Source of the DNA: Aciduricibacillus chroicocephali
Lineage (GTDB): Bacteria; Bacillota; Bacilli; Bacillales; Amphibacillaceae
Assembly (NCBI RefSeq): GCF_030762805.1
Contig: NZ_CP129113.1
Coordinates: 1,378,001-1,442,000, forward strand
Direction of reading: 5' to 3'
Length of the DNA stretch: 64,000 nt
The position numbers were made by a program, and so were the translations under genes. Below are positions 25,559-34,340 of the stretch, piece by piece; positions within the stretch are counted from its first letter, which is position 1, and each line of letters opens with the position of its first letter. Under the pieces are notes generated by a model that ran no database searches, had not been told where the DNA came from, and worked only from the letters and a program-made list of their open reading frames with translations.

Positions 25559-26274
25559 CAGCTTGCCTCTACATCAAATTTATAACCGACGCCCCAAACA
25601 GTTACGATCATCTTGGCAGCTTCTTTTGATACACTTGTCAGCTTCTCGCGTAATCTCTTCACATGTGTATCAACTGTTCGCAAGTCACCAAAGAATTCAT
25701 ACTCCCATACTTCTTTCAGCAGCTGTTCTCGTTTGAACACTTTATCCGGGGACTTGGCCAAAAATACGAGTAGATCGAATTCCTTCGGTGTCAGCTGGAT
25801 TTCCACATTATCGGAAGTGACTCTGTACGCATCAAGGTCTATAGATAAATGTGGGAATACAAGCAAATTCTTAGCCGACGGGTCAACCTCTTTCCGATCT
25901 GCTGGTGATGTTCGACGCAGTACCGCCTTCACCCTAAGCACTACTTCACGGGGACTGAATGGTTTCACTATATAATCATCCGCTCCTACTTCGAATCCCT
26001 GTACTCGGTTTGTTTCCTCGCCTTTAGCTGTAAGCATAAGAATTGGTGTTGTTTTCTTCTCCCGAATTCCGCCACAAACAGTAATTCCATCCATTTCCGG
26101 CATCATGATATCGAGGAGGATAACGTCATAATCATTTTCAAGCGCGAGGTCTAGTGCCTCCTGTCCATCTACCGCTTCGTCCACTTCAAAATCTTCTCTT
26201 TCCAGATACATGCGCAATAGTCTTCGAATACGATCTTCATCATCGGCAATCAGTGCTTTGTATTGTGTTTCCAT
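25558..26274 (-). CDS. resD: response regulator ResD
   Basis: OmpR/PhoB-type regulator of respiration genes. 238 residues: receiver domain with acidic pair DDE (11-13), phosphoacceptor D55 in LLDIMMPEMDG and LTAKGEE, then a winged-helix DNA-binding domain (LTPKEFDLLVFLAKSPDKVF ... TVDTHVKRLREKL). The ATG at 26274 follows AAGGGATGAG; an earlier in-frame start (26316) lies within the upstream terminator. Translationally coupled to resE. A terminator separates it from resC, so ABC and DE may be expressed partly independently. Confidence 0.95.
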   Translation of the reverse strand: METQYKALIADDEDRIRRLLRMYLEREDFEVDEAVDGQEALDLALENDYDVILLDIMMPEMDGITVCGGIREKKTTPILMLTAKGEETNRVQGFEVGADDYIVKPFSPREVVLRVKAVLRRTSPADRKEVDPSAKNLLVFPHLSIDLDAYRVTSDNVEIQLTPKEFDLLVFLAKSPDKVFKREQLLKEVWEYEFFGDLRTVDTHVKRLREKLTSVSKEAAKMIVTVWGVGYKFDVEAS

Positions 26275-26301
26275 CTTCTCATCCCTTTTAAATTTTTTAA
26301 A

Positions 26302-26337
26302 CAAAAAACATGGCATAAGTTAAACTTAATGCCATGT
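26302..26337 (-). terminator. terminator between resC and resD
   Basis: ACATGGCAT pairs with ATGCCATGT (further A-T pairing inside, with one bulge) followed on the minus strand by TTTTTTG. It lies in the 74-base gap after resC. Confidence 0.8.
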
Positions 26338-26348
26338 CCTCTGTTTGG

Positions 26349-27545
26349 TCAAGCGTAGGAATGCAAGCCAGCCAGGATTAGATTGACAGCTACGAGGTTG
26401 AACATAATTATTGCAAATCCAACAACTGCAAGCCATGCAGATCTTTCTCCATGCCAGCCGCGTGATAACCTCAAGTGCAAGAATGCGGCATAAAAGAACC
26501 ACGTAATAAGCGCCCATACTTCTTTAGGATCCCAGCCCCAGAAGCGATCCCATGCAATCTGAGCCCATATCGCTGCGAAAATCAGTCCTCCTAATGTGAA
26601 AACTGGAAAACCGATTGCCACAGAACGGTAAGAAACTTCATCTAGGAGATCTGGCTTAACTCTTTGCATGAGCGGTTGTAAAATGGCTCCCACACGCTTT
26701 CTGAACAGAAGCAGTGTCAAACCATAAAGTACTGCACCAGCGATTACAGACCAAATTAATGTGTTAAATTTACGACCTGCATCCGCTCCATGGAACCATG
26801 ACGGGGTTTCTACCCAAGGCTTCATAACATCTTTTGAAAGAAGTTTACCTTCATTGGGTCCGGCAATGGCAGGCAAATGGTATGTTGTGTTTAAAGTCTT
26901 CCCATCAGCATTGTATTCAAACTCGGCATTATAGCCAATTGAATTGAATATGACTGTAATCAGGCTGAACCCGATGAATATATATAGGCTGAACATTACA
27001 ACTTCCAGGAAGAAACTTCTCATATTCAATGTAGACTGGTCAATCTGACGTATTAAATAGATGAGACCAGCTACGAAACTGATCGTCAGGATGCCATTGC
27101 CAAGTGATACTGTTGTAACATGGATGTACAGCCAATGGCTTTGCAAAGACGGTACGAGGGGCGCAATATCACGCGGGAACATGCTTGCATAGGCAATGAT
27201 CAGCATCGCTACCGGCAAAGCGAAGAGACCAAGCACATTCACTCTATAAATGAACCAAAGAATTATAAAGCCAAGGATGATTGTCATGCCAAAAAACGTT
27301 ACAAATTCAAACATATTACTTACTGGTGCATGTCCGCTTGCAATCCACCTAGTTATAAAATAGACAGCTTGGGCAAGAAATCCAATTATCGTAAGCCCTA
27401 TGCCTATTTTTCCACTGAAGCCTATTTTATCCTTTTGCTTTTGGTCACGGATTGTTGCTCCAAAGAAGAAGGTTGCAATCAGATAAAGGATGAAAGCGGT
27501 ATAGAGAGCTGTACCGCTTACTTTAATCAGTTCTTCCGTGCTCAT
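26349..27545 (-). CDS. resC: cytochrome c maturation protein ResC (CcsB/CcsA type)
   Basis: Multi-pass membrane protein that with ResB carries heme across the membrane and attaches it to apocytochromes c (system II). 398 residues with about eight membrane helices, the tryptophan-rich WWD signature [20 protein letters not shown] near residue 330 and conserved histidines around it (for example the HLRL segment). The ATG at 27545 overlaps the resB stop (ATGA). Downstream terminator. Family match is clear. Confidence 0.94.
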   Translation of the reverse strand: MSTEELIKVSGTALYTAFILYLIATFFFGATIRDQKQKDKIGFSGKIGIGLTIIGFLAQAVYFITRWIASGHAPVSNMFEFVTFFGMTIILGFIILWFIYRVNVLGLFALPVAMLIIAYASMFPRDIAPLVPSLQSHWLYIHVTTVSLGNGILTISFVAGLIYLIRQIDQSTLNMRSFFLEVVMFSLYIFIGFSLITVIFNSIGYNAEFEYNADGKTLNTTYHLPAIAGPNEGKLLSKDVMKPWVETPSWFHGADAGRKFNTLIWSVIAGAVLYGLTLLLFRKRVGAILQPLMQRVKPDLLDEVSYRSVAIGFPVFTLGGLIFAAIWAQIAWDRFWGWDPKEVWALITWFFYAAFLHLRLSRGWHGERSAWLAVVGFAIIMFNLVAVNLILAGLHSYA

Positions 27546-29209
27546 TCATTTTCCCCACTTTCCCTATCTCTCTCTTTGTCTAGTTCCTGTTGATCCTCTG
27601 GAGAATTAATTGGCAGATTACCTATTGCCCGCTCAATATCCCGCTGCAGGCTGAACCAGTTTTTGTTCGTATGAGCAGCTAGGAGAAGTTTGCCGTCATC
27701 AGTCGGGTGTATCCAAACACGGCGGTGTTGCCAATACATGCCTTGAATTACACCAATCATGAAGATAGCCGCACCAATGATATAAAACGGCAATGTATAA
27801 TCTCTTCGTACCGTAAGACCGCTTACATTTCTCGTCGTGAAATCAGCGATGGCAAGTTTATATTTGTTCTTGCCTGATGCATCAATATTCTGACCAATGC
27901 CAGCAAAACTGACCTCAGGATTTTTTGCATCTTTTTCATAGACCGAGAACACAAATGCCGGGTTTCGCGGATAAGGAGACTTTGAATCCGGCTGCGGACC
28001 GCCTTCTTTATCCTCATTCAGAAAATAATCAGGATAGAACTGGGTCAGCTGAACTTTATAGCCGTCTTTTAACTTGTACTCTTTTTCAGGCGAGGTCAGG
28101 TCAACTTTAAAGGAATCAACCGGTTTTGCATCACGGTTGTCTTTTGGAACAAGCTTGAAGGTCATATCTTTGAATTCATTCAGCTGATAGTTTCGCTGGT
28201 ACAATGCATAACCATCGAACTTTAGAGGCTGATTCATTCGAATTTCACCTGATTTGTATTGCTCAAGCTTAGGATCCTCTCCTGGAACTGCGCCTTCTTT
28301 CGTTTTGTATATGACAGCATTCGTCTGATAATTTTTGGCTACATCGCCTCTTTTTTCAATCGCATCTTTGAACTTTTCATCTTTTTCTCCATACGTCTCA
28401 AGGATAAACTTCTCGTTCTCGATGTAATAGGCACCATCTGTTCCTGGGATAACGATTCTCTCTCCTTCGCGTACGGAGACTGCTGCATCTTTGTACATTA
28501 GTGGAGTGAATCGCAGTATGGATGCAAGAAGGATGATAATTAGACCAATATGATTGATATAAGGACCCCATCTTGAGAAGCGTCCTTTTTCGGCAGCGAT
28601 GTGACCGTCTTCTTCACGAATTCGATATCGCTGTTTGCGCAAATTATCGGTAAGTTCTGCCTTATGCTCAATTCCTTCTGTCACAGAGAAGAGACGCTGT
28701 TTGCGCAAGAACATTTCATGACGTTTCGGCTTTTGCTTTTTTAACGCTCTGTATAAAGGAACGACTCTATCAAGACTGCAAATGACGAGCGAGATCCCAA
28801 TTAGAGCAACTAATGTTATGTACCACCAAGAACTATAAAGATTATGGAAGCCAAGCTGATAATAGATTTTTCCAGGCAATCCATAACGATCCTCATAAAA
28901 TATAGACGGATCCCTTGAAACTGCCTCAGCCGGTATGTACATTTCTTGTGGAAGAAGTGTTCCAATGGCCGAGGCGACCAAAGTCAGGACTATTAGCCAG
29001 ATACCTACTTTTACCGAAGAAAAAAAGGCCCATACTCTATCTACAATGGAAGTTTGATAGACTTGGGACCGACGGGCGCTTCCATCATAGCGCATGTTCG
29101 CAAGCCCGCCGCTGTTATATTCTTTTTCGTCAATCGGTTTACCACATGCTTCACAAAGAACTGTTCCTTCAGGGTTGACATGACCACATTCACATTTGAT
29201 CCTGTTCAT
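27542..29209 (-). CDS. resB: cytochrome c biogenesis protein ResB
   Basis: Partner of ResC in the system II heme lyase. 555 residues: an N-terminal zinc-ribbon-like module with two C-x-C/C-x2-C pairs ([19 protein letters not shown]), also present in B. subtilis ResB, then membrane segments near residues 65-90 and 130-150, one near 215-235 and one near the C-terminus ([19 protein letters not shown]), with a large outward domain between. The ATG at 29209 starts right after the resA stop, with GGGTGG in front; an in-frame GTG/ATG-like start at 29221 is rejected. Middle gene of resABC. Confidence 0.94.
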   Translation of the reverse strand: MNRIKCECGHVNPEGTVLCEACGKPIDEKEYNSGGLANMRYDGSARRSQVYQTSIVDRVWAFFSSVKVGIWLIVLTLVASAIGTLLPQEMYIPAEAVSRDPSIFYEDRYGLPGKIYYQLGFHNLYSSWWYITLVALIGISLVICSLDRVVPLYRALKKQKPKRHEMFLRKQRLFSVTEGIEHKAELTDNLRKQRYRIREEDGHIAAEKGRFSRWGPYINHIGLIIILLASILRFTPLMYKDAAVSVREGERIVIPGTDGAYYIENEKFILETYGEKDEKFKDAIEKRGDVAKNYQTNAVIYKTKEGAVPGEDPKLEQYKSGEIRMNQPLKFDGYALYQRNYQLNEFKDMTFKLVPKDNRDAKPVDSFKVDLTSPEKEYKLKDGYKVQLTQFYPDYFLNEDKEGGPQPDSKSPYPRNPAFVFSVYEKDAKNPEVSFAGIGQNIDASGKNKYKLAIADFTTRNVSGLTVRRDYTLPFYIIGAAIFMIGVIQGMYWQHRRVWIHPTDDGKLLLAAHTNKNWFSLQRDIERAIGNLPINSPEDQQELDKERDRESGENE

Positions 29210-29210
29210 T

Positions 29211-29795
29211 TTAATTACCACCCTGTCCTGACTGGATTTCCTTCAAATAACTTTCCAGTGAATCCTCGTCTAGTTCTCCGTTCACTTTTCGGACAATTTT
29301 ACCTTCGGGATTGATGAAAATAGAACTTGGTATTGGCTTAATTCCATACAAATCCCTCACTGTCATATCCTTGTCGCGGAGAACCGGGAATGTCAGATCG
29401 TATTTGTCAATGAAATTCTGAACGACGAGTTCAGTTGAGTCTAAATTGACGGAAACGATGGCAATACCCTGATCCTTGTATTTGTCATACATGGACTGTA
29501 TGTAAGGCATCTCTCTTTCACATGGCGGACAATAAGTTGCCCAGAAATTAAGCATGATCCCTTTCTCTTTCAGTTTACTGAGCTGTACCGCATCCTCGGG
29601 ATTCGCTTTATTCAGTTGGGAAAGCTTAAAATCCGGAGCCTTGTCCCCTTCAGCATATGTTTCCTTATCTCTTGTGAAATTAGAAATGAGGGCAAACGTC
29701 GTCGCACCTACGAGGACGACAAGGATTGCCGAACGGAACAGCAAGCGCTTTCTTTTTTTTCCTTTCTTGCTGTTTATCCGATCTTCCAAACTCAT
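29211..29795 (-). CDS. resA: thiol-disulfide oxidoreductase ResA
   Basis: Membrane-anchored thioredoxin-like protein that reduces the CxxCH cysteines of apocytochrome c before heme attachment. 194 residues: basic N-terminus, one membrane anchor (about 19-40), thioredoxin fold with active site WATYCPPC (C89, C92). B. subtilis ResA has CEPC, whose glutamate tunes reactivity; here it is proline. The cis-proline region IKPIPSSIFI is present. The ATG at 29795 follows TTGGAGGTG; the longer reading from 29849 has no support. First gene of resABC, with an extended -10 promoter just upstream. Confidence 0.94.
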   Translation of the reverse strand: MSLEDRINSKKGKKRKRLLFRSAILVVLVGATTFALISNFTRDKETYAEGDKAPDFKLSQLNKANPEDAVQLSKLKEKGIMLNFWATYCPPCEREMPYIQSMYDKYKDQGIAIVSVNLDSTELVVQNFIDKYDLTFPVLRDKDMTVRDLYGIKPIPSSIFINPEGKIVRKVNGELDEDSLESYLKEIQSGQGGN

Positions 29796-29815
29796 GCTGT
29801 TCACCTCCAATAATA

Positions 29816-29824
29816 AGTATAACA
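29816..29824 (-). promoter_or_regulatory. extended -10 promoter candidate for resABC
   Basis: TGTTATACT on the minus strand fits TGnTATAnT. It lies only about 20 bases before the resA ATG, giving a very short leader that starts near the ribosome-binding site. Confidence 0.5.
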
Positions 29825-29860
29825 TTGATTGTATGCTGAATTTCGACAATTCGGAAACAA

Positions 29861-30580
29861 TTAGAGGGAGACTTGTTTCCGAAGTGCCTTAATTTCATGA
29901 GGTGCCAGCGGGCGCGACTCGCCTGGCTGCAAACTGTCAAGAGTAAGCGTGCCATATCTTTCACGCTTTAGTTTGAGAACAGGGAAACCTAATCCTTCCA
30001 TCATGCGTCTTATATGACGGTTCTTCCCTTCCTCGAGTGTGAGCTGGATTATCATAGTATTCTTTTTTCTGTCTGTTGAAATAACATCATATCTGATTGC
30101 TTTTAACAGATCTTTTTCTGAACGAACACCCCTTTTAAGCTGTTTCAACTGTTCAGAAGTTGGAATCCCTTTGATTTTAGCAACATAAACCTTTTTGATG
30201 CCGTGGCGCGGGTGCATGAGCATGTTGGCAAATTCACCATCATTCGTCATGATCAACAATCCCGATGAATCATAATCCAGACGTCCGACAGGGAATAGAC
30301 GTTCTCCAACGTGTCCGAAGAAATCCGTTACTGTCTTGCGGTCTTTGTCATCCTTAACACTGGAGATGACACCGCGGGGTTTGTAGAACACATAATAGGC
30401 GAGTTTCTCTTTCTTAATCTGCTCCCCTTCAACTTCTATTCTGTCAGTCGGAGAAACCTTAGTCCCTAGTTCAGTTACTGTCTCACCGTTCACTTTAACA
30501 AGACCGTCAAGAATCATCTGTTCAGCTTTTCTTCTTGAAGCAATACCACTGTGGGCAATAACTTTCTGCAATCTTTCCAT
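29861..30580 (-). CDS. rluB: 23S rRNA pseudouridine synthase RluB
   Basis: Modifies a uridine of 23S rRNA helix 89/90 (the E. coli position is U2605). 239 residues: N-terminal S4 domain (MERLQKVIAHSGIASRRKAEQMI) and the RsuA/RluB catalytic domain with the aspartate in GRLDYDSSGLLIMTNDG, plus GKNRHIRRMMEGLG near the C-terminus. The ATG at 30580 follows GGTGATC. It lies between spmB and resA, as in B. subtilis; a terminator separates it from spmB. RsuA/RluE paralogues are possible, but length and context favour RluB. Confidence 0.93.
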   Translation of the reverse strand: MERLQKVIAHSGIASRRKAEQMILDGLVKVNGETVTELGTKVSPTDRIEVEGEQIKKEKLAYYVFYKPRGVISSVKDDKDRKTVTDFFGHVGERLFPVGRLDYDSSGLLIMTNDGEFANMLMHPRHGIKKVYVAKIKGIPTSEQLKQLKRGVRSEKDLLKAIRYDVISTDRKKNTMIIQLTLEEGKNRHIRRMMEGLGFPVLKLKRERYGTLTLDSLQPGESRPLAPHEIKALRKQVSL

Positions 30581-30611
30581 TAATTGATCACCATGTCTTC
30601 TCTTTAAATTT

Positions 30612-30651
30612 GAACAAAAGTGCAGAACCGGTCTTAGGCCAGCACTGCACT
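30612..30651 (-). terminator. probable terminator after spmB
   Basis: AGTGCAG and CTGCACT pair at the base of a longer hairpin (inner CTGG/CCGG pairing), followed on the minus strand by TTTTGTTC. Confidence 0.6.
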
Positions 30652-30657
30652 CGTCAC

Positions 30658-31188
30658 TTAACCAAATATTATTGTAACAATAATGATTGATGCTATTATA
30701 CCAATTAGATCCGCCAATAGTCCAACCTTTAATGCGTATTTCATACGATTGATGCCAACTGCACCAAAGTATACCGTCAGTATATAAAGTGTCGTATCCG
30801 TGGAACCTTGCATTGTTGCGGCAAGCCTGCCGATGAAGCTGTCGGCTCCAAAACTGCTGATGATGTCTGTAGTCATGCCGAGTGCTGCTGTTCCTGAAAT
30901 CGGCCTGATCAGCGCAAGTGGAAGTATTTCGGAAGGTACGCCTATATACGCAAGAAAAGGAGCAATAAGTCCAATTGCTGCATCAAGCGCACCCGAGCTC
31001 CGCAAAATAGAAATTGCTACAATCATGCCAACGAGAAATGGCAACAGGGACAAAGCCATTTTTGCGCCTTCCTTGCCGCCTTCAACGAATGCTTCATAGG
31101 CCGGGACACGCTTAATGGTCGCTACTACAAGTACTGTCGCTATGAAAAGAGGGATCAGCCAGACACTGATCCCTGTAAGAATGCTCAT
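30658..31188 (-). CDS. spmB: spore maturation protein B
   Basis: Membrane protein of the nucleoside-recognition family required, with SpmA, for normal spore core dehydration. 176 residues, mostly hydrophobic, with about five membrane segments and the conserved SLLPFLVGMIVAISILRSSG and RPISGTAALGM motifs. The ATG at 31188 follows GATTGGAGGAG; the in-frame start at 31257 would invade spmA. Last gene of dacB-spmA-spmB. Confidence 0.94.
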   Translation of the reverse strand: MSILTGISVWLIPLFIATVLVVATIKRVPAYEAFVEGGKEGAKMALSLLPFLVGMIVAISILRSSGALDAAIGLIAPFLAYIGVPSEILPLALIRPISGTAALGMTTDIISSFGADSFIGRLAATMQGSTDTTLYILTVYFGAVGINRMKYALKVGLLADLIGIIASIIIVTIIFG

Positions 31189-31201
31189 AGTACTCCTCCA
31201 A

Positions 31202-31789
31202 TCAGCCGGACTTGCGCCGGTCAAGATAATAGAATAACCTGTCCAAACATAGGGCACCAGTTAGTCCAATGATAGTCGCGAGCAACGTCGGTCCGACAAT
31301 TTCCGTAGGTGAAGCTGATCCGTATTTAAGCCGAATGGCAATCACAGTAGAAGGAATCAGTGTCAAGCCAGCTGTGTTGATAGCCATAAATGTAATCATT
31401 GAGCGTGAAGCTTCATTCGAGCCCGAGAGATTTTTTAATTCTTTCATCGCTTTTATTCCCATTGGTGTTGCCGCATTACCAAGTCCGAAGAGGTTTGCCG
31501 TTATATTGGATAAAATATAACCCATTGCCGGATGATCCTTTGGCACTTCAGGGAAGATACGACTAATCAGTGGACTAAGAGCTTTGGCCAGCATTTTTAG
31601 CATACCTGCCTGCTCAGCAACCTTCATAATACCAAGCCAGAAAACGAGAACACTAACGAGCCCGATTGTAAGGGCCACAGCATCATCTGCACTTTGAAAA
31701 ATTGCTTTGTTCACTGCGTCCATATTGCCGAAAAGAGCCGCATACACAATGCCGATGACTGCCATTGCAGCCCAGATGATGTTGATCAT
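31202..31789 (-). CDS. spmA: spore maturation protein A
   Basis: Partner of SpmB in spore core dehydration; integral membrane. 195 residues with the nucleoside-recognition (gate) domain signature NLFGLGNAATPMGIKAMKEL. The ATG at 31789 follows AGGTGAGC and overlaps the end of dacB's surroundings by only a few bases, so the operon is tightly packed. Expressed in the mother cell in B. subtilis, in agreement with the sigma-E-like promoter before dacB. Confidence 0.95.
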   Translation of the reverse strand: MINIIWAAMAVIGIVYAALFGNMDAVNKAIFQSADDAVALTIGLVSVLVFWLGIMKVAEQAGMLKMLAKALSPLISRIFPEVPKDHPAMGYILSNITANLFGLGNAATPMGIKAMKELKNLSGSNEASRSMITFMAINTAGLTLIPSTVIAIRLKYGSASPTEIVGPTLLATIIGLTGALCLDRLFYYLDRRKSG

Positions 31790-31794
31790 TCAGC

Positions 31795-32667
31795 TCACCT
31801 CACTTTCAGAATCCGTAAAAACATCACTTGGACATCTTTAAGGAAACTTGACTCATCATTAATAGTACTTGCCGTTTCCTCCGTGAGACGTCCGAATCCA
31901 TACTCATAAAGCTGGATATGATCATTCCAATCATCTGGAGCGTTTAAAGTAACGACTACAAGTGCATGTCCATCTTTCTCCGCTGTTGTTAGAAGGGTTC
32001 TCCCCGCTTTTTTCGTGAACCCTGTTTTTCCGCCCGTACAATATCTGTACTTTTCTGTAAGAAGGCGATTTTTGTTTTTCCAGGCATATGATCGTGACTC
32101 TGCTTTATGCATTTTTGTTCCGGAAATCTTTTGGAATTCCTTGTTTTCCATCGCATACCGCATAAGCAATGCCATATCATAGGCTGTTGAATAATGAGTG
32201 TCTGATTCAAGGCCATGCGGATTATCAAAATGTGTATTTTGCATGCCAATCCAAGCTGCTTTTTCATTCATCAAATGAACAAAACCCTCTTCACTGCCAC
32301 CGATTTGTTCGGCAATTGCGATTGCTGAGTCATTGCCAGATCGAAGCATGAGCCCATACACAAGATCTTCCACGTTCATTTTCTCGCCTTGCTCCAAATA
32401 AATAGAAGAGCCTTCTGTATAAATTGCTTTTCGGCTTGTTTTGGCGATCTCATCCATTTTCCCCGACTCGATTGCTATAATAGCAGTCATCACTTTTGTT
32501 ATGCTGGCAATAGACTGCTTCTCATGAGCTCTCTTTTCAAAAAGAACTTTCCCGCTCTTTTGATCAAGCAAGACGGCATTATTTGCAGAAACACCCTGAG
32601 CAGCAATTTCCTTCGCCGGAAAGAGAAACAGCAGCAGACAAGCCAAACATAGCGGGAATATACGCAT
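31795..32667 (-). CDS. dacB: sporulation D-alanyl-D-alanine carboxypeptidase
   Basis: Penicillin-binding protein that trims cortex stem peptides and so limits cross-linking. 290 residues: signal peptide (1-23), nucleophile tetrad SITK (S55, K58), SGN in MLRSGNDSA, and KTG in TGGKTGFTKKAG. B. subtilis DacB (PBP5*) is about 380 residues; this one lacks most of the C-terminal beta-domain. The ATG at 32667 follows GGGGAGGACAAGG. The assignment as dacB rests on the spmAB partners and the sigma-E-like promoter; by sequence alone it is a generic S11 peptidase. Confidence 0.88.
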   Translation of the reverse strand: MRIFPLCLACLLLFLFPAKEIAAQGVSANNAVLLDQKSGKVLFEKRAHEKQSIASITKVMTAIIAIESGKMDEIAKTSRKAIYTEGSSIYLEQGEKMNVEDLVYGLMLRSGNDSAIAIAEQIGGSEEGFVHLMNEKAAWIGMQNTHFDNPHGLESDTHYSTAYDMALLMRYAMENKEFQKISGTKMHKAESRSYAWKNKNRLLTEKYRYCTGGKTGFTKKAGRTLLTTAEKDGHALVVVTLNAPDDWNDHIQLYEYGFGRLTEETASTINDESSFLKDVQVMFLRILKVR

Positions 32668-32703
32668 CCCTTGTCCTCCCCGGTAAAAAAGTTAGTTCCC
32701 TAG

Positions 32704-32733
32704 AATGTATGCTCAGTTTGTCCTTCCTATGAA
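32704..32733 (-). promoter_or_regulatory. sigma-E-like promoter for dacB-spmA-spmB
   Basis: CATACATT at 32704-32711 (perfect sigma-E -10) with a 14-base spacer to TTCATAGG (32726-32733) on the minus strand. Its -35 abuts the scpB terminator. Confidence 0.65.
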
Positions 32734-32766
32734 AAAACATGTCATGGCTTAGGCCATGACATGTTT
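32730..32766 (-). terminator. intrinsic terminator overlapping scpB stop
   Basis: Thirteen-base perfect stem AACATGTCATGGC / GCCATGACATGTT with a CTAA loop, followed by TTTTTC on the minus strand. Confidence 0.93.
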
Positions 32767-33346
32767 AATGTTCCTGCTCTTTTTGCAAAGTCCTGAAGAA
32801 AAGATCTGCCTCTGTTTTTTCCTTGCCATCGTCCGGCAACTCCAAAGGCGGCAATTCCATAAGGGAAGTAAGACCAAATGAGATAAGAAACAATTTGCTA
32901 GTCCGGAATAATATCGGGCGTCCAATCGTTTCTTTCCTTCCTGCTTCTTCTATAAGTTCTCGCTGCATCAGCGTATGAATTGGCCGATCACTTTTCACTC
33001 CGCGTATTTCTTCAATTTCTGTTTTTGTTATTGGCTGCCGATAAGCTATAATTGCCAAAGTTTCCAACGATGCTTGTGAAAGTCTTGCCGGCTGTGCTGT
33101 TTCAAATAATTTTCTGCAATAGCTAGCCATTTCCGGTTTCGTCGCAAAAAAATAGACATCGCCTGATTTCATAATAGCGAGTCCGCTTTGATCTTTACTG
33201 TAGCGTTCTGAAAGGCGCGATAAAGATTCTCCTGCCTGATCCGGCTTAATAGAAAGGATGCTTTGAATTTGCCGCAGCGTCACACCTTCATCCCCGCTGG
33301 CAAATAGCAATGCTTCAACTGCAGCATCCATATGTGCATGTTCCAA
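32765..33346 (-). CDS. scpB: segregation and condensation protein B
   Basis: Dimeric winged-helix (kite) subunit that binds the ScpA linker in the SMC condensin complex. 193 residues with two winged-helix domains (VEALLFASGDEGVTLRQIQSIL ... and ETLAIIAYRQPITKTEIEEIRGV) and an acidic tail. The start is a TTG at 33346 with AAGGGGGGAT six bases upstream; the downstream ATG at codon 6 lacks its own site. Fifteen bases after scpA; strong terminator overlaps the stop. Confidence 0.96.
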   Translation of the reverse strand: MEHAHMDAAVEALLFASGDEGVTLRQIQSILSIKPDQAGESLSRLSERYSKDQSGLAIMKSGDVYFFATKPEMASYCRKLFETAQPARLSQASLETLAIIAYRQPITKTEIEEIRGVKSDRPIHTLMQRELIEEAGRKETIGRPILFRTSKLFLISFGLTSLMELPPLELPDDGKEKTEADLFFRTLQKEQEH

Positions 33347-33361
33347 AGGAATCCCCCCTTT

Positions 33362-34102
33362 TTATCGGCTTTTAATTAGTCCGATATGCATATCTGAAAA
33401 CTGCCTTTCCTGATGACAATTGATACGACCGTTTTTAAGCAGCTCCAACAGTGCAAGGAAAGTCGCTACAATATGAGCTTTGGAAGGATACTGGAATAGC
33501 GTTTCAAACCGGAGTCCCTGCGGTGCATTCTCAAGAAGAAGAACGATTTCTCTCATTCTTTCTTCAACCGGAATTTCCGACCTTGTTACCGTAGCAAAAG
33601 AAGGTTTCTCCCATTCTTTTCGTTCCAACATATTTCCTAGCGCACTGATCAAATCGTAAACTGTACTCTCTGTCGGCGCTGGTGCTGTATGCTCGGCTTC
33701 ATTATTTTCTTCAGGCGGCACAGAGGGCGCTCTTGTAAAAACAGACTTCTCTTCTTTTTCCTGCAGCTTGCGTGCAGCTTCCTTGAAAGTCTGATATGTA
33801 ATGAGACGATCCATCAATTCTTCGCGTGGATCTTCCTCATACTCCTCATCCGGCTCAGGCACTTCCTGTCGCGGTAGGAGCATCTTGCTTTTAAGTGCAA
33901 GCAAAGTTGCGGCCATTACCAAATATTCTCCAGCAATATTCAATTCCAGTTCCTGCAGCTGGCGTATGTATTCAACATACTGCTCTGTTATAACTGCCAC
34001 TGGAATGTCGTATATGTCTATTTCCAATTTATTGATCAGGTGTAGGAGCAGGTCAAGCGGGCCTTCAAATATATCTAGTTTTACTTCATATCCTTCGTTC
34101 AT
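33362..34102 (-). CDS. scpA: segregation and condensation protein A
   Basis: Kleisin subunit bridging the SMC heads and binding ScpB. 246 residues with the N-terminal VKLDIFEGPLDLLLHLINKLEIDIYDI signature, an acidic/charged linker (about 95-160) and a C-terminal winged-helix (RMREIVLLLENAPQGLRFETLF). Start choice is uncertain: the ATG at 34102 agrees with homologue lengths but lies 12 bases from AGGAG; an ATG at 34114 is only four bases from it. Divergent from yjcZ. Forms scpAB with the next gene. Confidence 0.95.
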   Translation of the reverse strand: MNEGYEVKLDIFEGPLDLLLHLINKLEIDIYDIPVAVITEQYVEYIRQLQELELNIAGEYLVMAATLLALKSKMLLPRQEVPEPDEEYEEDPREELMDRLITYQTFKEAARKLQEKEEKSVFTRAPSVPPEENNEAEHTAPAPTESTVYDLISALGNMLERKEWEKPSFATVTRSEIPVEERMREIVLLLENAPQGLRFETLFQYPSKAHIVATFLALLELLKNGRINCHQERQFSDMHIGLIKSR

Positions 34103-34129
34103 AAATTCATGCATCTCCTCATACCAAAC

Positions 34130-34162
34130 GCCCAGACATCTTTTCGGGCTGGACATAAGCTA
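34130..34162 (+). promoter_or_regulatory. sigma-K-like promoter for yjcZ
   Basis: AC (34136-34137), 16 bases, then CATAAGCTA (34154-34162), a full match to AC-N16/17-CATAnnnTA on the plus strand, 38 bases before the yjcZ ATG. Confidence 0.65.
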
Positions 34163-34200
34163 ATCGTGTAAGGACCACAAAAAACAAGGAGGAATCAGCC

Positions 34201-34293
34201 ATGAGTACAGGTGTAGGTTACGGTGGAGGTTTCGCTTTGCTTGTAGTATTGTTCATCCTTTTGATCATTGTGGGAGCTGCTTGGGTATATTAA
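34201..34293 (+). CDS. YjcZ-family sporulation micropeptide
   Basis: A 30-residue open frame starting MSTGVGYGGGFALLVV and ending in a hydrophobic helix up to VGAAWVY, with AAGGAGG at correct spacing. The glycine/tyrosine-rich start followed by a single membrane helix (FALLVVLFILLIIVG) is the YjcZ-family pattern; B. subtilis relatives are small sporulation proteins of unknown function. A sigma-K-like promoter in front and a strong terminator behind indicate a monocistronic late mother-cell gene. Confidence 0.88.
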   Translation: MSTGVGYGGGFALLVVLFILLIIVGAAWVY

Positions 34294-34308
34294 GTCCGGT
34301 AAAAGCAG

Positions 34309-34340
34309 GAAAACCAGCTCATTTATGGAGCTGGTTTTCT
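34309..34340. terminator. bidirectional terminator between yjcZ and ribT
   Basis: AAAACCAGCTC and GAGCTGGTTTT pair perfectly around seven bases with A/T flanks on both sides. It ends yjcZ (plus) and overlaps the ribT stop (minus). Confidence 0.9.
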
